This document shows positions 27,791 through 40,129 of a DNA stretch of 64,000 nt, in pieces. Below the pieces are notes generated by a model. The model searched no databases. It was given only the letters and a program-made list of their open reading frames with translations, and had not been told where the DNA came from. The stretch is from Micropterix aruncella (taxonomy: Eukaryota; Arthropoda; Insecta; Lepidoptera; Micropterigidae). Positions within the stretch are counted from its first letter, which is position 1. The number at the start of each line of letters is the position of its first letter. Position numbers and translations under genes: made by a program. The stretch covers positions 22,028,773 through 22,092,772 of the forward strand of contig OX155961.1 of NCBI GenBank assembly GCA_944548615.1, given 5' to 3'.

Positions 27791-29043
27791 GTCGTAAATC
27801 ATATAGTAATCAATAATAATAGTAGTAGGGTATATAGTTACACCGTGGTACAAAATAACGTTGGCTAAAAATAAAAAAAATCTTGAATGGAAGTTTTCTT
27901 TATTATTTTTCATGGTTTCGGCAGCTAATTAACATTATTTGTGTAATCAAAACTATGTAAAATTAATTGATTTTTCAATGATAATGGCTTTATAAAGTAA
28001 TAGCTGTATTTGAACCTGAACAAGTGCAGTGTGAGATAGTTGGCATGTGTCGGCACCTGTCGTCAGTTAGTTCTTCAAATATTAATCGATACAACGAGCT
28101 TGGTCCCAGGAGAGGAAGCTAAAACGGGTAGGTGGTATTTCGAGTAGATACGCGACCGAAGTGATTTTTAATTATTATGTTTCATGGAAGCTTTATCCCA
28201 AATTAACCCAAAGAATGTGCTGACAAATCGGGTAGTTTTTCAATCACACTGGGTGGGCCCTACACACAATTAGGCGGCCGGAGAGATCTGGACTCTCCGG
28301 TCAAATCCGTCAGGCCAAACGGGTCGGGTGTAATAAGAAATCCCGAACTGAAAGCGCGGCCGGAGTCGGCCTGTCCTCGAATGAAATTTCATTCGATAGC
28401 CGGATGGCCCGTTGAGGTCGCAGGCCGGGCCGGTGTGTGTGTAGCAGCGGACTAACATAAAAGTTTCCTCCTATTTCAACGGCACACTTGGCAGAAATCA
28501 CCCTCTTTGGGTGGAGCCATCAAACCAAAAAAAGATGTAGCAGCGAACGGGCCGTCAGTTGCGCGCACAGCAGCGCTTGGAATACTAGACAGTTACTATG
28601 GAATACTATGGCGATTACTATGGTATCACTTCTTTCGGGCTCCAACGGACTAAATATTCGAAATCTAGTTGCTATATGCCATCTATATGCCAAATGCATT
28701 CTCAAAAATACGCCTGGCACGAAATTTTCGGTGGTTATATATCTGGTCATCAAATCTACTCTCAATGGGAAAGCATCGCCGCGTCGTCGGCGACGAGGCG
28801 ATGCCAAGTATTGACCGCGCCCAAGCTGCACTTCGGTAACAACGAGGAGAACCGGTGTCAACGTGGCTACTGACGCTACAAACTTCTTAAACTAAGGAAG
28901 GAGATATTGTTTTTGCATATTTCTTCATCCATACGTAGGTTAGTTGTGAATCTTTGGGTTTCAGTTTTAATTCAGTCAATACATTTATATTTATTAATAT
29001 CCGTCTTTCACTAGGGTCAATCCTAACAATTTTAGATATCTCG
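27791..29043. other. No gene recognised; GC-rich block at 28250-28870
   Basis: The GC-rich block contains a strong hairpin at 28768-28803 (GCATCGCC / GGCGATGC). ORFs here are uninformative. It may be part of an unclassified transposon. Confidence 0.4.
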
Positions 29044-29071
29044 CAATACAATACAATACAATACAATACAA
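29044..29071. repeat. (AATAC)n pentanucleotide run
   Basis: Five consecutive ATACA-type units, possibly a LINE tail. Confidence 0.8.
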
Positions 29072-29418
29072 TCAACTACTCCAGTAGATAGGCATTCCTA
29101 CACTTGGATGCGTCACAAAATTAAATGCTAAAAATTTCATTATTATAAACATAACTATCGTGATAGTTGTCATGGCTGTAATATTATATTCAATATTACC
29201 TACATACAAATAATCAAAATATGCTAATGTGATGAGTCAGGGAGAATAATATATTAAAATAGAAATGCAAATTCTATGTAGAATAATCAAAAAATATATA
29301 TTTTATTGCCAATCCAGCAATATGCCTTCGTATTTTTTTTTTTAAATGAATTTAATTATATGAAAATTAGAATGTCAGCTATCATAATACCATTATGTTT
29401 AAAACTTTACGCATTTCA

Positions 29419-29859
29419 TTAATCATCAACATGGAAAATAAACTCCGAATTTTCAAACTCCCTTATACCATAAATTGGGTTTCTTACCAAATTATGTATA
29501 ATTATCTTTTTAAATTGGTCCTCTCCAAGGCTTTTCATTTGCTCTGGAATCTTATTATAGAAGGACAAATTTTGGTAAATAAAACTGTTTCGCACTTTGC
29601 TAAGTCGCTGTCGGTTTATGTGGAGATTGGATTTATTCCTCGTATCGTGATGATGAAAATCACTATTCACCGGAGCTTCTGTTAGGTGTCTACGAGCGTA
29701 CATAATATTTTGGTAGATGTAAGAAGAAAATAGAGTCATTATTCCTGATTTTACAAATAGCGGCTTACAAGAACTTCTTGGTGACAATAAGCTAAACATT
29801 GGATTTCTGTAATCTTGAAAGTTCTGAATAACCTCTCTATTATGCTTAAAGTCTGTCAT
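29419..29859 (-). mobile_element. LINE ORF2 C-terminal fragment
   Basis: An open 146-residue minus-strand frame. It contains SSYIYQNIMYARRHL and DFHHHDTRNKSNLHI, then SFYNKIPEQMKSL. These blocks match the C-terminal region of jockey-like insect LINEs also seen at 31.5, 36.3 and 55.7 kb. The 5' part is missing. Confidence 0.75.
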
Positions 29860-30446
29860 TATTTATTGTTATTTCATCTACAAATTCGCAAATTGTCAAT
29901 ATCATCATTATGTATTTTAAATATATTTGTTACCTTTCCGCGATAGAATCTATTACCACATCAACTAATAATAATTATAAACGTCGAAATTTCTTCCTAT
30001 CGAATAGGAACAAATTTCGACGTTTGACGGAAATAACTGGTAATAGTTTGAAACATGGCATAGATGTTCATTGAGGCGTACCGTTAAACATACTAAAAGT
30101 CCCCTACTCTATCTGTTGCGCTCGCGCTGCTGTATTGGAAAAATGGCGCTCCGATTCAGTTTTTCGCTTATACCTCGCTAACTATTAGCTATATCGGAAT
30201 AATGCTTGATAAAATTATTAATTATCATTACGATGAAAATATTTTATATATTTCTTATATCATCTAATATTATTATCAAAATATCCTGGCATGCCTAGGT
30301 AATTGCCAAGGTCGAATGCACCGCACGCAAGTCAGTCCACGGCTGGGTGGCGAAGTCTCCTAGGAGTTCGTGCAGCAGGAGTTCTGGGAGAATGCAAGAT
30401 CTAGAAAGAAAATTTTAGAAGGGAAAAGAGAAATAATCCTGCTTAT
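29860..30446. other. No gene recognised; perfect palindrome at 29979-30025
   Basis: AAACGTCGAAATTT is followed by an inner CTTCCTAT/ATAGGAAC pairing and the complementary arm. Nothing else recognised. Confidence 0.5.
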
Positions 30447-30715
30447 TTGGAACTAAAAAATATTCTAGATGTTCTAGATCTGGCCAAAGAATTCATCTAC
30501 CCTGGCATACATCGCCTCATCCTTATCATGACCTCCTTGTCCGTAAGTGTGGCGACTGCCGAAAGAAGTTTTTCAACTCTAAGGCGACTAAAAACCTGGC
30601 TACGATCCGCGATGGTAGAGGATAGCATATTCATTTTGATATTCCAGTAGACAAAGAGAAGATAATTGAAAGATTTGCAAAGAAAAAACACCGGAAACTG
30701 CAATTTGTAATTTAA
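30447..30715 (+). pseudogene. hAT transposase C-terminal (dimerisation domain) remnant
   Basis: The frame contains SVSVATAERSFSTLRRLKTW and LRSAMVED, the diagnostic hAT C-terminal dimerisation motif. After VED the expected LNGLALL segment is missing. The reading frame shifts by one near 30625, resuming as HFDIPVDKEKII and ending at 30715. The rest of the transposase is absent. Confidence 0.85.
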
Positions 30716-31038
30716 TTCTGTGTATTTGTTCATTTGTTCATTTGTTCATGATTAGTTCAATGTATCATTTGTTCATTGTTCATTTAGAAGTAAAATAAAA
30801 ACGTACGAGTGTATTCATTATTTCTTTTCCCTTTTTATAATCCTTAGTTACTTAATTACCTATCTCTATTCAGCATATTGGATGCCCTAAATTCACACTA
30901 TAATTTATTTTAACTATCTATAGACAGAAACCCACCCCCACTGTCCGCCCCCCCCTCCCCCAAAACAAGACGTAGTTCCGCGCCTGTTTAGAAAGGACTA
31001 CTCCTTCCACTGAGATTGATTACAGTTTAGAGTTGACA

Positions 31039-31262
31039 TATACTACAGGCGAACCCGTCACCCCAGGAATGTAAAACGATGTATAATCGTTCGTACAACC
31101 GTGGGGCGAACGCAAAGACTTAGGGACAACACAGTCCACCGTCTAACTACGCCAACACGCACATGGGAGTCAAACGCCTTCCCGCGAGGCACTGGGAAGT
31201 GAACACAGCTGGCCGAACTCGCGCCCTCACTACCAGATTTGTCCGGATTTCTCCGTCGTCCG
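31039..31262 (+). mobile_element. Truncated copy of the GC-rich GGGCGA(A/G)CCCGTCACC element
   Basis: It begins GTTGACATATACTACAGGCG, followed by AACCCGTCACCCCAGG. It contains TTCGAGGTCGCTTGC before joining directly to LINE coding sequence at about 31262. Confidence 0.6.
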
Positions 31263-32212
31263 GTCTGGTCGCGGATTCGAGGTCGCTTGCTGCAATAACT
31301 GCGTATCATGCCTGTTTCCATTCTAAAATGACTTATGGTATACTGATATGGGGGAATGCCACAGACAGTTCTAGGGTTTTCATTTCACAGAAAAGTGCAC
31401 TGAGAGCAATTGCAGGAGTATCCCGTGACACGCACTGCGAACCATATTTTCTTAAGTACAAAATACTGACTTTTACTTCTGAATATATTTTAAAATATCT
31501 ACTATATGCAAAATCAAATATTAACGAACAAGGGGTAAACGGGAATATGCACTCCCACAATACACGCAGACGTGATGACGTTATCCTGCCTAAAGTACGC
31601 CTTACGCAGACACAAAGTCCTTTGGATATTTGAGCTACAATCCATATATAAGGCTGCAATCCACACAATGACATGTTTTCTATAAGCTGGGTGATTTTTT
31701 TGAGCATGCCAAAATCTTTCAAATGGGCATAACATTAATATGTAACTTTCAGGTACCTCATTTTAGCTCTTATTGTTTAATAATAATATTATGAATTTAA
31801 TATTTTATATGTAGATTACAATGTGTAACGTAACATACCTGATCATACATACGTTGTTTTTTTCAATTTTGTTTTGATACTTTCTATTGTGTGATAATTT
31901 TTTGTATAAAGTGCCTAAGATGACTATTAATATTTTTATAATAATTATCTATTTTATATGTATACTCATGTACATCGATTCAGCTCTATTTTTTAAAATT
32001 TTATTTGTCTGCCGTGTAAAGCCGACTTTAGTCAACGCTATTGTCGAATTAATATTTATGGTTTAATAGTTTTATATCTACTATATTAATATACCTACTA
32101 CTAGCACCTGACGAATTCTAATATGCGATAATTAGCTTTAATTCATAATTCATGCTTTTATTGTATATTCTGAATGAATAAATTGAATACTGAATACTGA
32201 ATACTGAAAACT
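31262..32212 (+). mobile_element. LINE 3' portion with (ATACTGA)n tail
   Basis: The open frame to 31633 encodes AITAYHACFHSKMTYGIL and GNATDSSRVFISQKSALRAI, typical of jockey-like LINE C-termini. A long 3' untranslated region ends with three GAATACT units near 32190-32210. Confidence 0.75.
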
Positions 32213-32399
32213 TGCGAGGACTCTACCTGACGTAAGCGGAAATTCAACTTGAATATTTCGCGGAACGAGACGTTACTTTCCCGCTATGGTCATTTGGGAT
32301 CGATTAGCCAACAGATCGTTTCAAGTCGGTCGACAACTACCAACACTGTCATAGGAAACATACATTTCCAGACCCCTCTGGTATTAGCCGGATTGCGTA

Positions 32400-32720
32400 A
32401 GCGTTGCTGACACAGCCTGGTACGCAAACCGCGCAGTTACGCCCGGGTGTTCCCCCGAACCCGCGAAATTCTGATCCTAACCGCCTCCGACTGCAGGATT
32501 ACAGCCGTGGCAGAAGCCCACAGCGGCTCTGACAGGGTAAGCCCCTCTACGAAGAGGCTACCGGATAGGAATATAACCGTGATTTGGGCAGGCCAAATGA
32601 CAGAGTTCGCCAACACCACCCAAGTTGCACAGAACCATTAGCTACGGCCAGGTGAGATTCGCAGTCACGGTTGCCTACGTCCGTCATCGGACACAGCGGC
32701 ACTCGAAGAAGAAGAAGACA
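32400..32720 (+). mobile_element. GC-rich repeat ending in (GAA)n
   Basis: GC-rich sequence ending TCGAAGAAGAAGAAGACA. Its CAAGTTGCACAGAACCATTA segment resembles the end of the element at 40130-41259 (CAAGCTGCACGAAACCGTT). Unclassified. Confidence 0.45.
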
Positions 32721-33280
32721 TTTATAGAAATACGAGTGCCTAAAATTCTACTAACACTGCAGTTGGTCGAATTTTCTAGGGAACCGCCTCTCCGATGGCA
32801 TTAGGGGAGACCGGGAATGGTTGTCTCACGGGCTGGTTGTCACAGCGGCCATAATAGAAAACTGAACGAACAAATAAGCTCATTAATCGGTGTCGAAGGA
32901 GCGCGAGAGCAACTCCTTCCCCCCTACTTCAGTTCAGTCCGCTCTGGCATGCCGTAACGGAGACACGTGCGTTCGTTTTTTTCTCACAGCGAAAGTATTT
33001 TTTTGTGCATCTGTGTCCAGTCTCGTAAGTATTCTTAAATTTTGCAAAATTTTGCGTAATATACCTTACTGTTTATTTATGATGTTAAATATGTATTACA
33101 TATTATCGCTATATGGTTTCTTAAATAAATACTGATTTCAGATTGACGGGGTTGCAGATTGACGCAGATTGGTTGTCTCAGATTGACGGGGGATGGTTGT
33201 CACATGCACATATGCTGCCTTTTTAGTTGGCTCTTTGGGATTTTTCTACATGAATATTTGTTTCAGAGTTAGTCATAAAA

Positions 33281-34190
33281 ATGCCACGACATCACATGAG
33301 AAAATCAACTCGAGGGCTTGTTTCACCAGCATTGATGTTGCGTGCTGCAAGAGAAGTGAAAAACCATGGTAAATCCATAAGGTGTGTTGCAAAGGATTTC
33401 GGAAATAATAATCGCACTTCAACAAGGTAGTGTAACAAATTTACTACCGAAGAGATAAGCAACACGGCCGTATCAACACCATTTACAAAAATAGGCTACC
33501 AAAGGAATCTACAGATTTTTACCGCTGAACAGGAAGAAGAATTGGATATATATATATATACTTCTGGCTTCAAGTATTTATTTCGGTTTGTCTCCCAAGG
33601 ATATTCGGAAAATAGCGTTCGAACTTGCTATTTCCAATAAATTGAAAGTTCCAAAGTTTTGGGAATCGAACAAACTAGCTGGCTGCGATTGGTTTACGTC
33701 ATTTTTGTAAAGACACTCTTCTCTGTCCATTAGAACACCTGAAGCCACAAGTTTGTCTAGAGCCACCAGCTTTAACCCACATAATGTCAACCATTTTTTT
33801 GATAACCTTGAATCAAGGAGTTCTCTGATAGTATCGCCACAAGTTTTGAAGCCTCTACCAAAAACTCCACCGCGCAAGTCGCAACGAGCTGATAAAAAAA
33901 TGTAAATGAGCAATTTTAACAGATACACCGGAGAAGACCTATTTAGAAGAGAAAAAAAACAAACAGCGAAGAAGAAAAAAATAGCGAAATGTGTATTGAG
34001 TGAGAATAAGAAGACAAAAGTTTTATAAAGGAAAGAAAATTAAAAAGAAAGCAGTTGACAGCGACGAAGACGAGAAAGAGGATGAAGAGTTTTGCTTAGT
34101 CTACTTATCACAATACTCAGCTAGTAAGTCCAGGGAAGTCTGGATTCAGTGCCAGGATTGCAGGTTATAGGCACACGAAGCATGCACTAT
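33281..34190 (+). pseudogene. Jerky/Tigger-like transposase pseudogene lacking its catalytic core
   Basis: It starts MPRHHMRKSTRGLVS, a basic N-terminal helix-turn-helix of the CENP-B/pogo type. Then IYFGLSPKDIRKIAFELA, WESNKLAGCDWFTSFL and [15 protein letters not shown] follow. Stops occur at about 33428 and 33707, and a TA-repeat insertion at 33548-33560 shifts the frame. The DDE core is deleted near 33833. The C-terminus shows a PHD-like EVWIQCQDCRL and AHEACT with Trp replaced by TAG. Confidence 0.82.
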
Positions 34191-34421
34191 TGTGATTTTG
34201 AATATTCAGACTGATTTTTAGGCTGACTAAAAATAATTTCCTTAGGTTAGATATTTTCAATTTAAAAAACAATGCGTCGAAAGATATTTTTGTTACCGGA
34301 ATTCTAAGTTTGTTAAATAGAATTTAATCCTTTAAGTAATTTTTTCTTGGGTACAATTAGATACGTAAAAGATTTTATCTTAATTAAAAATATTCGTTTC
34401 ATTTCAATAAGTGTTTATTTT

Positions 34422-34485
34422 AATATTCCCCTATTACATTACTATGTGACTAGGTAGTCACATAGTAATGTAATAGGGGAATATT
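34422..34485. repeat. Perfect 31-bp-arm palindrome inside the Tigger element
   Basis: Arms 34422-34452 and 34455-34485 are exact complements with a 2-bp spacer. A third, direct partial copy of ATTACATTACTATGTGA follows at 34484-34500. Confidence 0.9.
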
Positions 34486-34756
34486 ACATTACTATGTGAA
34501 AACTACATTACTAGGGAAAACACCCCAGACACTGTGACAACCATACCCGATACGGGGTTAAAAGTCACACTTTTCTTTTTTCAAAAAACAAATAATATTT
34601 CATGAATAAATAATGTTAGAGATAAAGTCGTTATTTCTTTTTAAACTAGAATAAATACACCATCCATTGATATAAAAATGTCATTGCTAAACGAATAAAA
34701 TAGCCACTAAAAATGCAAAAGAAAATAAATGTGACTTCCAACCCCGGTCTCCCCTA

Positions 34757-35016
34757 CTCCAGAACTGTCTCGTGCCTCTAGTTGTAAACAAAACTATGAC
34801 ATGATCACGAAAATGAGTATTTCCTTGCGAATTTCCTAGTATTTTAGTAACGCGATCTAGCAGCGGTCATTGGCCTCGTGTATTACTGCTCTGATATCAG
34901 AGACCCGTGGAAATACTTTCACGACACAATGTAGAAAAGGAAGGGCTCAGCTGAAACGACGTTTAACTTTCCGGCACGTCTCGGTTTAATTCCTATACTA
35001 TTATTTTCCCTTTTAG
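34757..35016. other. No gene recognised upstream of the candidate exon
   Basis: A non-repetitive stretch that could include an untranslated leader for the exon at 35017. Confidence 0.4.
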
Positions 35017-35103
35017 TCAAATCTATAAAGCATCTCGGAAAATGGTAGCTGGCTTTACAATTGAAACTGAAAATCTGAAAAACCGAATTCAGGAAACATA
35101 CAG
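35017..35103 (+). CDS. Candidate first coding exon of an unknown gene
   Basis: The acceptor TTTTCCCTTTTAG precedes 35017 and the donor AG|GTGAGT follows 35103. Within it, ATG at 35042 opens a frame of 20 codons plus two bases: MVAGFTIETENLKNRIQETY. The Glu/Lys/Asn pattern suggests an amphipathic helix. I do not recognise the protein. The next exon could not be found among the downstream repeats. Confidence 0.4.
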
Positions 35104-35374
35104 GTGAGTTTTAATTACCCGGCATCCTTGAAGTATCTGAATCATACGAGCAAATAAACAACTGTTGACAAAACAATTGTGGGAACATATATTTTCTTTT
35201 TTAAAAATTGTAAATTTGAACAATATAACTTTTGAAAAAAAGTTTCTCAAATAAAATATTGTGAATAAACAATATTTTACCTACCGCTAGATGGCGTATC
35301 GCGCTTAATGTTTTTATTAAAAAAAATATTTTTTTACAATTTTCGAAAAAAAAAAGATTTTCTATAGAAACATT

Positions 35375-35760
35375 TGTTTGGCTGTGTGTGAGTGTGAGTG
35401 TCTGTGTGTGTATTCTTCCACGATAGCGTCCAAACGCTTCATTCGATTGAGCTGAAGGTCGTCATGCAGACATCATTTGGCAGTGGCAAGAGTTGAAAAG
35501 ATTGTGGTTAAAATCGGTTCACAGGGGGCGCACTAGTAATATATCATTCTCGAAATATTAGACTTAGAAAGTTGTCATTTTTTTGGTTGGAATATCTCAT
35601 ATACAAGCTGCACAAATAATATTTAAATTCCGACATACAAATATATGGGGGGAAACAAATATTTCAATTTGAGCGATTTTAAATTTCAATCTTCATTACG
35701 TACTCGTTCGAAATTCGAATGTTTGCCGGCGAATTTTACTGCGCCGAATTTTAAATAAAA
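35375..35760 (+). repeat. Copy of the dispersed ACTTTCCCGGCC repeat, partial
   Basis: Contains CCAAACGCTTCATTCGATTG, the CATCATTTGG phrase, and GGTTGGAATATCTCATATAC. The terminal parts are missing. Confidence 0.7.
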
Positions 35761-36159
35761 AGCAGTCGTAATAGTTTTTTTTTCAATAATGTACATGTTT
35801 TATTTAATTATTTAAATTGTAATTCATCTGATAACAAGCTATGCCAAAAACTCTTGCCAGTGATCCTATTTTGATATCACCTAACTAGGCTATTCTAAGG
35901 CGGACTAATTAAATTGTTGTAAATATCCCTAAATGAAAACTAACTAATGAAAAGAACATAATAAAATAAAAAAAATGTATGTACTAATAGCTATAATTAG
36001 TTCTTATAAGCTGGACAATCAAAATAATATTGCATATATAAAATTGTTAACCATAACCATAATAAATAAAAATGATACTTATAGTATTTAAATAATCATA
36101 ATTGCTTAAAATAGAATCTTTACCAGCTAACTAACTAACTAACCAGTAAAAGAATCTTT

Positions 36160-36905
36160 CTTTTGCAAAAGAGAGCACTGCGCAGCATGTATCAGAATAT
36201 TTCAGCAAGGCAAGGGTAATGACTATGTATTCGGCGTTCATATACCAGTGTTTAATGTATGCTAGACAGCACCTCGCAGAAACTGCAATTAATTCAGACA
36301 TTCACTCGCATCATACCCGCGGTAGCTCCCTTTTATGCGTACCCCGAATACGACTGGCAAAAGTACAGAAAAGCTACTTGTATCTTAGCATTAAATTTTA
36401 TAATCTACTCCCTACAAAATTTAAACAGCTGGAGGACATAAAATTAAAAAAAACATCAAGGAGATGCTGATAGGCCACCCTTTCTATAATCTGGCCGAAT
36501 TTGAGGGCCATGATTTTTCAAATATTGTGCCCATTTAAATTACTTAAAAAAGTAGAGCCTTATTGTCTGATTATTTTATATGGTCTTATATATGTACTTT
36601 TAGTTTAAAATGCATAACGTAGATTTAATTTGATTATTTAACATTTTACTGACAATTTGAATATTACGATGAATAATTTTACTACGTATCTTTTCAAATT
36701 ACTAACTACTTCAAATTTTAGGCTTCTATTTTGATTATTTATATTTATAGTTTGACAATCTAGTAGTTAATTCTTGACTACCTATGTATGTTCAGTAAAG
36801 AGTAGTAACGAGACTTACTACCTAGCACAATTATTTTGACACGTCCAAGAGCGGTCTTTAGCCGTCAATTGGACACGACGAAAATGTAATGTAATGTAGA
36901 GTAAA
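36160..36905 (+). mobile_element. LINE 3' end, family A
   Basis: The frame 36219-36470 encodes FIYQCLMYARQHLAETAI, HTRGSSLLCVPRIRLAKVQK and FYNLLPTKFKQLEDIKLKK. It breaks in the A-run at 36450. The tail ATGTAATGTAATGTAG lies at 36882-36900. It is a sister of 26570-27110 and 60437-60970. Confidence 0.82.
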
Positions 36906-37079
36906 ATAACCATACATAATTACAAAAAAATATCAATGAGGTTTAAATGAGTAGGTACATAGAGACGTGTTAGAAAAATCACAAAAAATAATAGAAAGAG
37001 TTGCATTTCTAAAAACTATGTCATAAAAATATAAATAATATAAAATCGATGTTTTTATAAGTTTTAATTTAATAACCAT

Positions 37080-37325
37080 ATACAAGCTACACTAATAATA
37101 TTTAAAAAGCGCCGTACGTTTTAATTAAATATTAGCGCCGAGCCGCCCGAGGCTAGCCGAGAAACGAACCGCGCCGGCAGAGGCGGTTGTGTAATGGAAC
37201 TCAAACGGGTTCGTCCGCCGGTCGAGAGAGGGCCGGATCGATTTTATTTATGAAATTAATATTCATACGAAATTTGTCATTGATTACTTGCCGGGAAATT
37301 CATGGGGTGACACAACCGTTTTTTT
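37080..37325 (+). repeat. Copy of the dispersed ACTTTCCCGGCC repeat, 3' part
   Basis: It runs from CATATACAAGCTACACTAAT to CCGGGAAATTCATGGGGTGA, then CACAACCG. Confidence 0.7.
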
Positions 37326-37984
37326 CTATTAGAAATATTAAAAAAAATATTATTGTAATGATCCCTTGTCGCGGGGCCTTGTAGTGGCGTTGCGCCCATA
37401 GGCCGGTGCCTACTTGGCCTAATGGATTATTTGGCACTGCGATGATACCGCTGTACGGTTGTAACCTAATTATGGAGATAACAAGTCTCAACGTGGATCA
37501 TCTCGTATCATCCATATTTTTTAGGATCCCGTATTAAATCGCTCAGACGGAAGATCGTAAGATCGCTGCACGTGTAAAATGTAATGCTAGCTAAAGAGTG
37601 AAATTTCCGGTTCCAGACTGGACAAGAAAAGAAAATGTCGGAAGGCAGCCGACGCGGTGCAATTGACAGACGAAGTACTGTCGCTCTCCATAGTTTCAGT
37701 CGATAAATACTGTTTCGAAAAAATCGAAAGACAAAGGACAATCGAGATTTCGATAAAATGTATCTAATCTCTGTTGACTGAGCGCGAGCATGCTACTACC
37801 TAGGTCTTTGTCTCAATATCTCAATTCAAGATGTTTACATTGCAAACTGTGACTTGCAACTCTGCATTGATCCAACGCCATATCGGTATTTCGCCACTTT
37901 TTGCTGAGATACTTTGAAAATATGATGTATGTTTGTATGTATCAGAAATCTTTAATTGATTGTAATATTTTCCAGTACGGCATC
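37326..37984. other. No gene recognised
   Basis: Unique-looking sequence without conserved coding potential. Confidence 0.45.
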
Positions 37985-38120
37985 TTTTTCGGGGATATGA
38001 AATCGAAGACTATCGCGGTTGTTTGACATTATAAATAGGAAAAACTCGAATTTACCGCGTGAAGTTTGTAGCACCCGACGTTTGGGCGATGTTTAACCGC
38101 CGCACATAAGGCCGAATAAC
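37985..38120 (+). mobile_element. Solo end of a Penelope-like element
   Basis: GAAATCGAAGACTATCGCGG, then TTGTTTGACATTATAAATAG and TTTACCGCGTGAAGTTTGTA match the inverted ends of the Penelope-like insertion at 55933-56550. Confidence 0.65.
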
Positions 38121-38208
38121 TAAATTTCGAGGACAAAATTATAAATATTTATTTGCTTTAAACTAACCACAAATGCTTTCAAAACGTTCTCAAAATACCA
38201 ACTAGGAT

Positions 38209-39785
38209 TGTCGACTACAGCGGGCGAGCCCGTCACCAACGCATTAACCTCGAGATAGCCAGAAGTGTTACCCTGCGGGCTTACACCCACGCCGTTACTT
38301 CCAATTGTGACCAGATTACTCCAGTCTCTCGATTGGTTACGAGTTCGAGGTCGCTTGCGCGGTCCTCTCCCTCACGAAGCGGTGAAACGGTGTTTACCGA
38401 ATCTATCGCGGACCACAGCATCCTTTGCCCGGCTGTTCACCCAGTATCGGATAGCCGATGGTCGTTTCAAGAGCAGTCGTCGTAAGGTCCGCAACCACCC
38501 CCGCTCTATAAGAAACAGTACTGCTTCCAGACTCCCCCGACTGTTAGTCAGAGCTAGTGGGAGCTAACGGGCCCATGATGAGTTGGCCACGATGACCCAT
38601 GTGTTCAGGGTCGGTCACACTCACGGGTCAACAACCATCCGACGGCCTCCACGCATGGGGTGCGAACCTGGGTAGGACTCTGGGTCAATCAGTTTCCCCT
38701 GGGAATCAAACCTCTGGCGCTCCTGGACGGTCTGCGCACCGTGCGGCGCAAGCCAATCGATTGTGCTCTCCGACTAACATCTTGCGGTGTCAACTACAAC
38801 GGGCGAGCCCGTCACCACAGGACGTTTTAACGATTAGTCGTTCTATCGCCCTGCAGTGAACGTAGAGACTTTGGACAGTACATTCTACGTCCAGCTACGT
38901 CACAACCCGTGAGAGTCCAACGCCTTACCGCGAGTAAGCCAGGAGTAAACCCGGCGGGCTCGAGAAACTCGCGCCCTCACTTCCAATTGTGACCAGATTT
39001 CTCCGGTCTCTCGATTGGTTCCGAGTTCGAGGTCGCTTGCGCGGTCCTCTCCCTTATGAAGCGGTGAAACGGAGTGCACCGAATCTTCGCGGACCAAGGC
39101 GTCCTTTGCCCGCCTCTCCGACTAACAGTCGGGGGAGTCTGGGAACTGTATTGTTTCCTATAGAGCGGGGGTGGTTGCGTACCTTACGGCGACTGCTCTT
39201 GAAATGACCATTGGCCATCCGATCCCGGTTCAGAGCCGGGCAAAGGACGCCTTGGTCCGCGATAGATTCGGTATACTCCGTTTCACCGCTTCGTAAGGGA
39301 GAGGCCCGCGCAAGCGACCTCGAACTCGGAACCAATCGAGAGACCGGAGAAATCTGGTCACAATTGGAAGTAAGGGCGCGAGTTTCTCAAGCCGCTGGGA
39401 AGTAATTCCTGGCTTTCTCGCGGTAAGGAGTTGGTCTCTTACGGGTTGTGGCGTAGCTAGACGTCGGATTTGTTATGTCCAAAGTCTTCTACGCTCACTG
39501 CAGGTCGATAGAACGACTAATTGTTAAAACGTCCTGTGGTGACAGGCTCGCCCGTTGTAGTTGACAACTCAATATGTTAGTCAGAGTGCACAGTCGATTG
39601 GCTTACGCCGCACGGTGCGCAGACAGTGCGCACGGTCCCAGGGGGAACTGACCATAAAGCCAGAGTCCTACCCAGGCTCGCACTTTATGCGTGGAGGACG
39701 TCGGATAGGTGTTGACCCGTGAGCGTGACCAACCCTGAACAGAATGGGTCTTCGTGGCCAACTCAGCAAGGGCCCATTAACTCCC
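38209..39785. mobile_element. Cluster of GC-rich elements forming a 1.2-kb palindrome
   Basis: A forward copy starts at 38209 (TGTCGACTACAGCGGGCGAG) and a second at 38788. An inverted copy ends at 39566 (CTCGCCCGTTGTAGTTGACA). The flanking CACGGGTCAACA / GGCCCAT regions are also inverted. Arms about 38559-39111 and 39235-39785 pair imperfectly around a spacer of about 120 bp. ORFs within are not conserved. Confidence 0.7.
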
Positions 39786-40129
39786 CAAAATACCAGTCCA
39801 CAATGCACGGTAAAAACATATTTTCTTAAAGCAATAGCCTGCGCCTTCGCGTAAAGTCAACAATCTTTTACATGGCCCTGCGCGGCCCTTGCCGTTTATA
39901 TGCGCCTGAACTTTTGAAGGAGTAACCGCGCTCGTCCTACATTTAAAATTCAAGGTGTGTACAATGAATATTAAAGCGTCAGGTATGTACATTATTCTGC
40001 AATTATTGATAACATAATAGTTAAACGTACTATATATATTATGTAACTTTTACGAAATACTCTTTTGGTGTAAAAAAAACACAAATTTTATTTTAGCTAG
40101 AGTTACACAAAAAGTTCCGTAAAGTACCA

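Larger units (their letters stand above)
32804..34754 (+). mobile_element. pogo/Tigger-like DNA transposon with intact ends, internally deleted
   Basis: It begins GGGGAGACCGGG at 32804 and ends with the inverted CCCGGTCTCCCC at 34754. TA lies on each side (32802-32803 and 34755-34756), the TA target duplication of the Tc1/mariner-pogo class. A second subterminal pairing, GGTTGTCAC versus GTGACAACC, lies inside. It contains a decayed transposase gene. Confidence 0.85.

Noticed and set aside
28768..28803. GC-rich hairpin considered as a terminator or small RNA
   Set aside because: There is no neighbouring gene or pol III signal, so it is more simply part of a GC-rich repeat.
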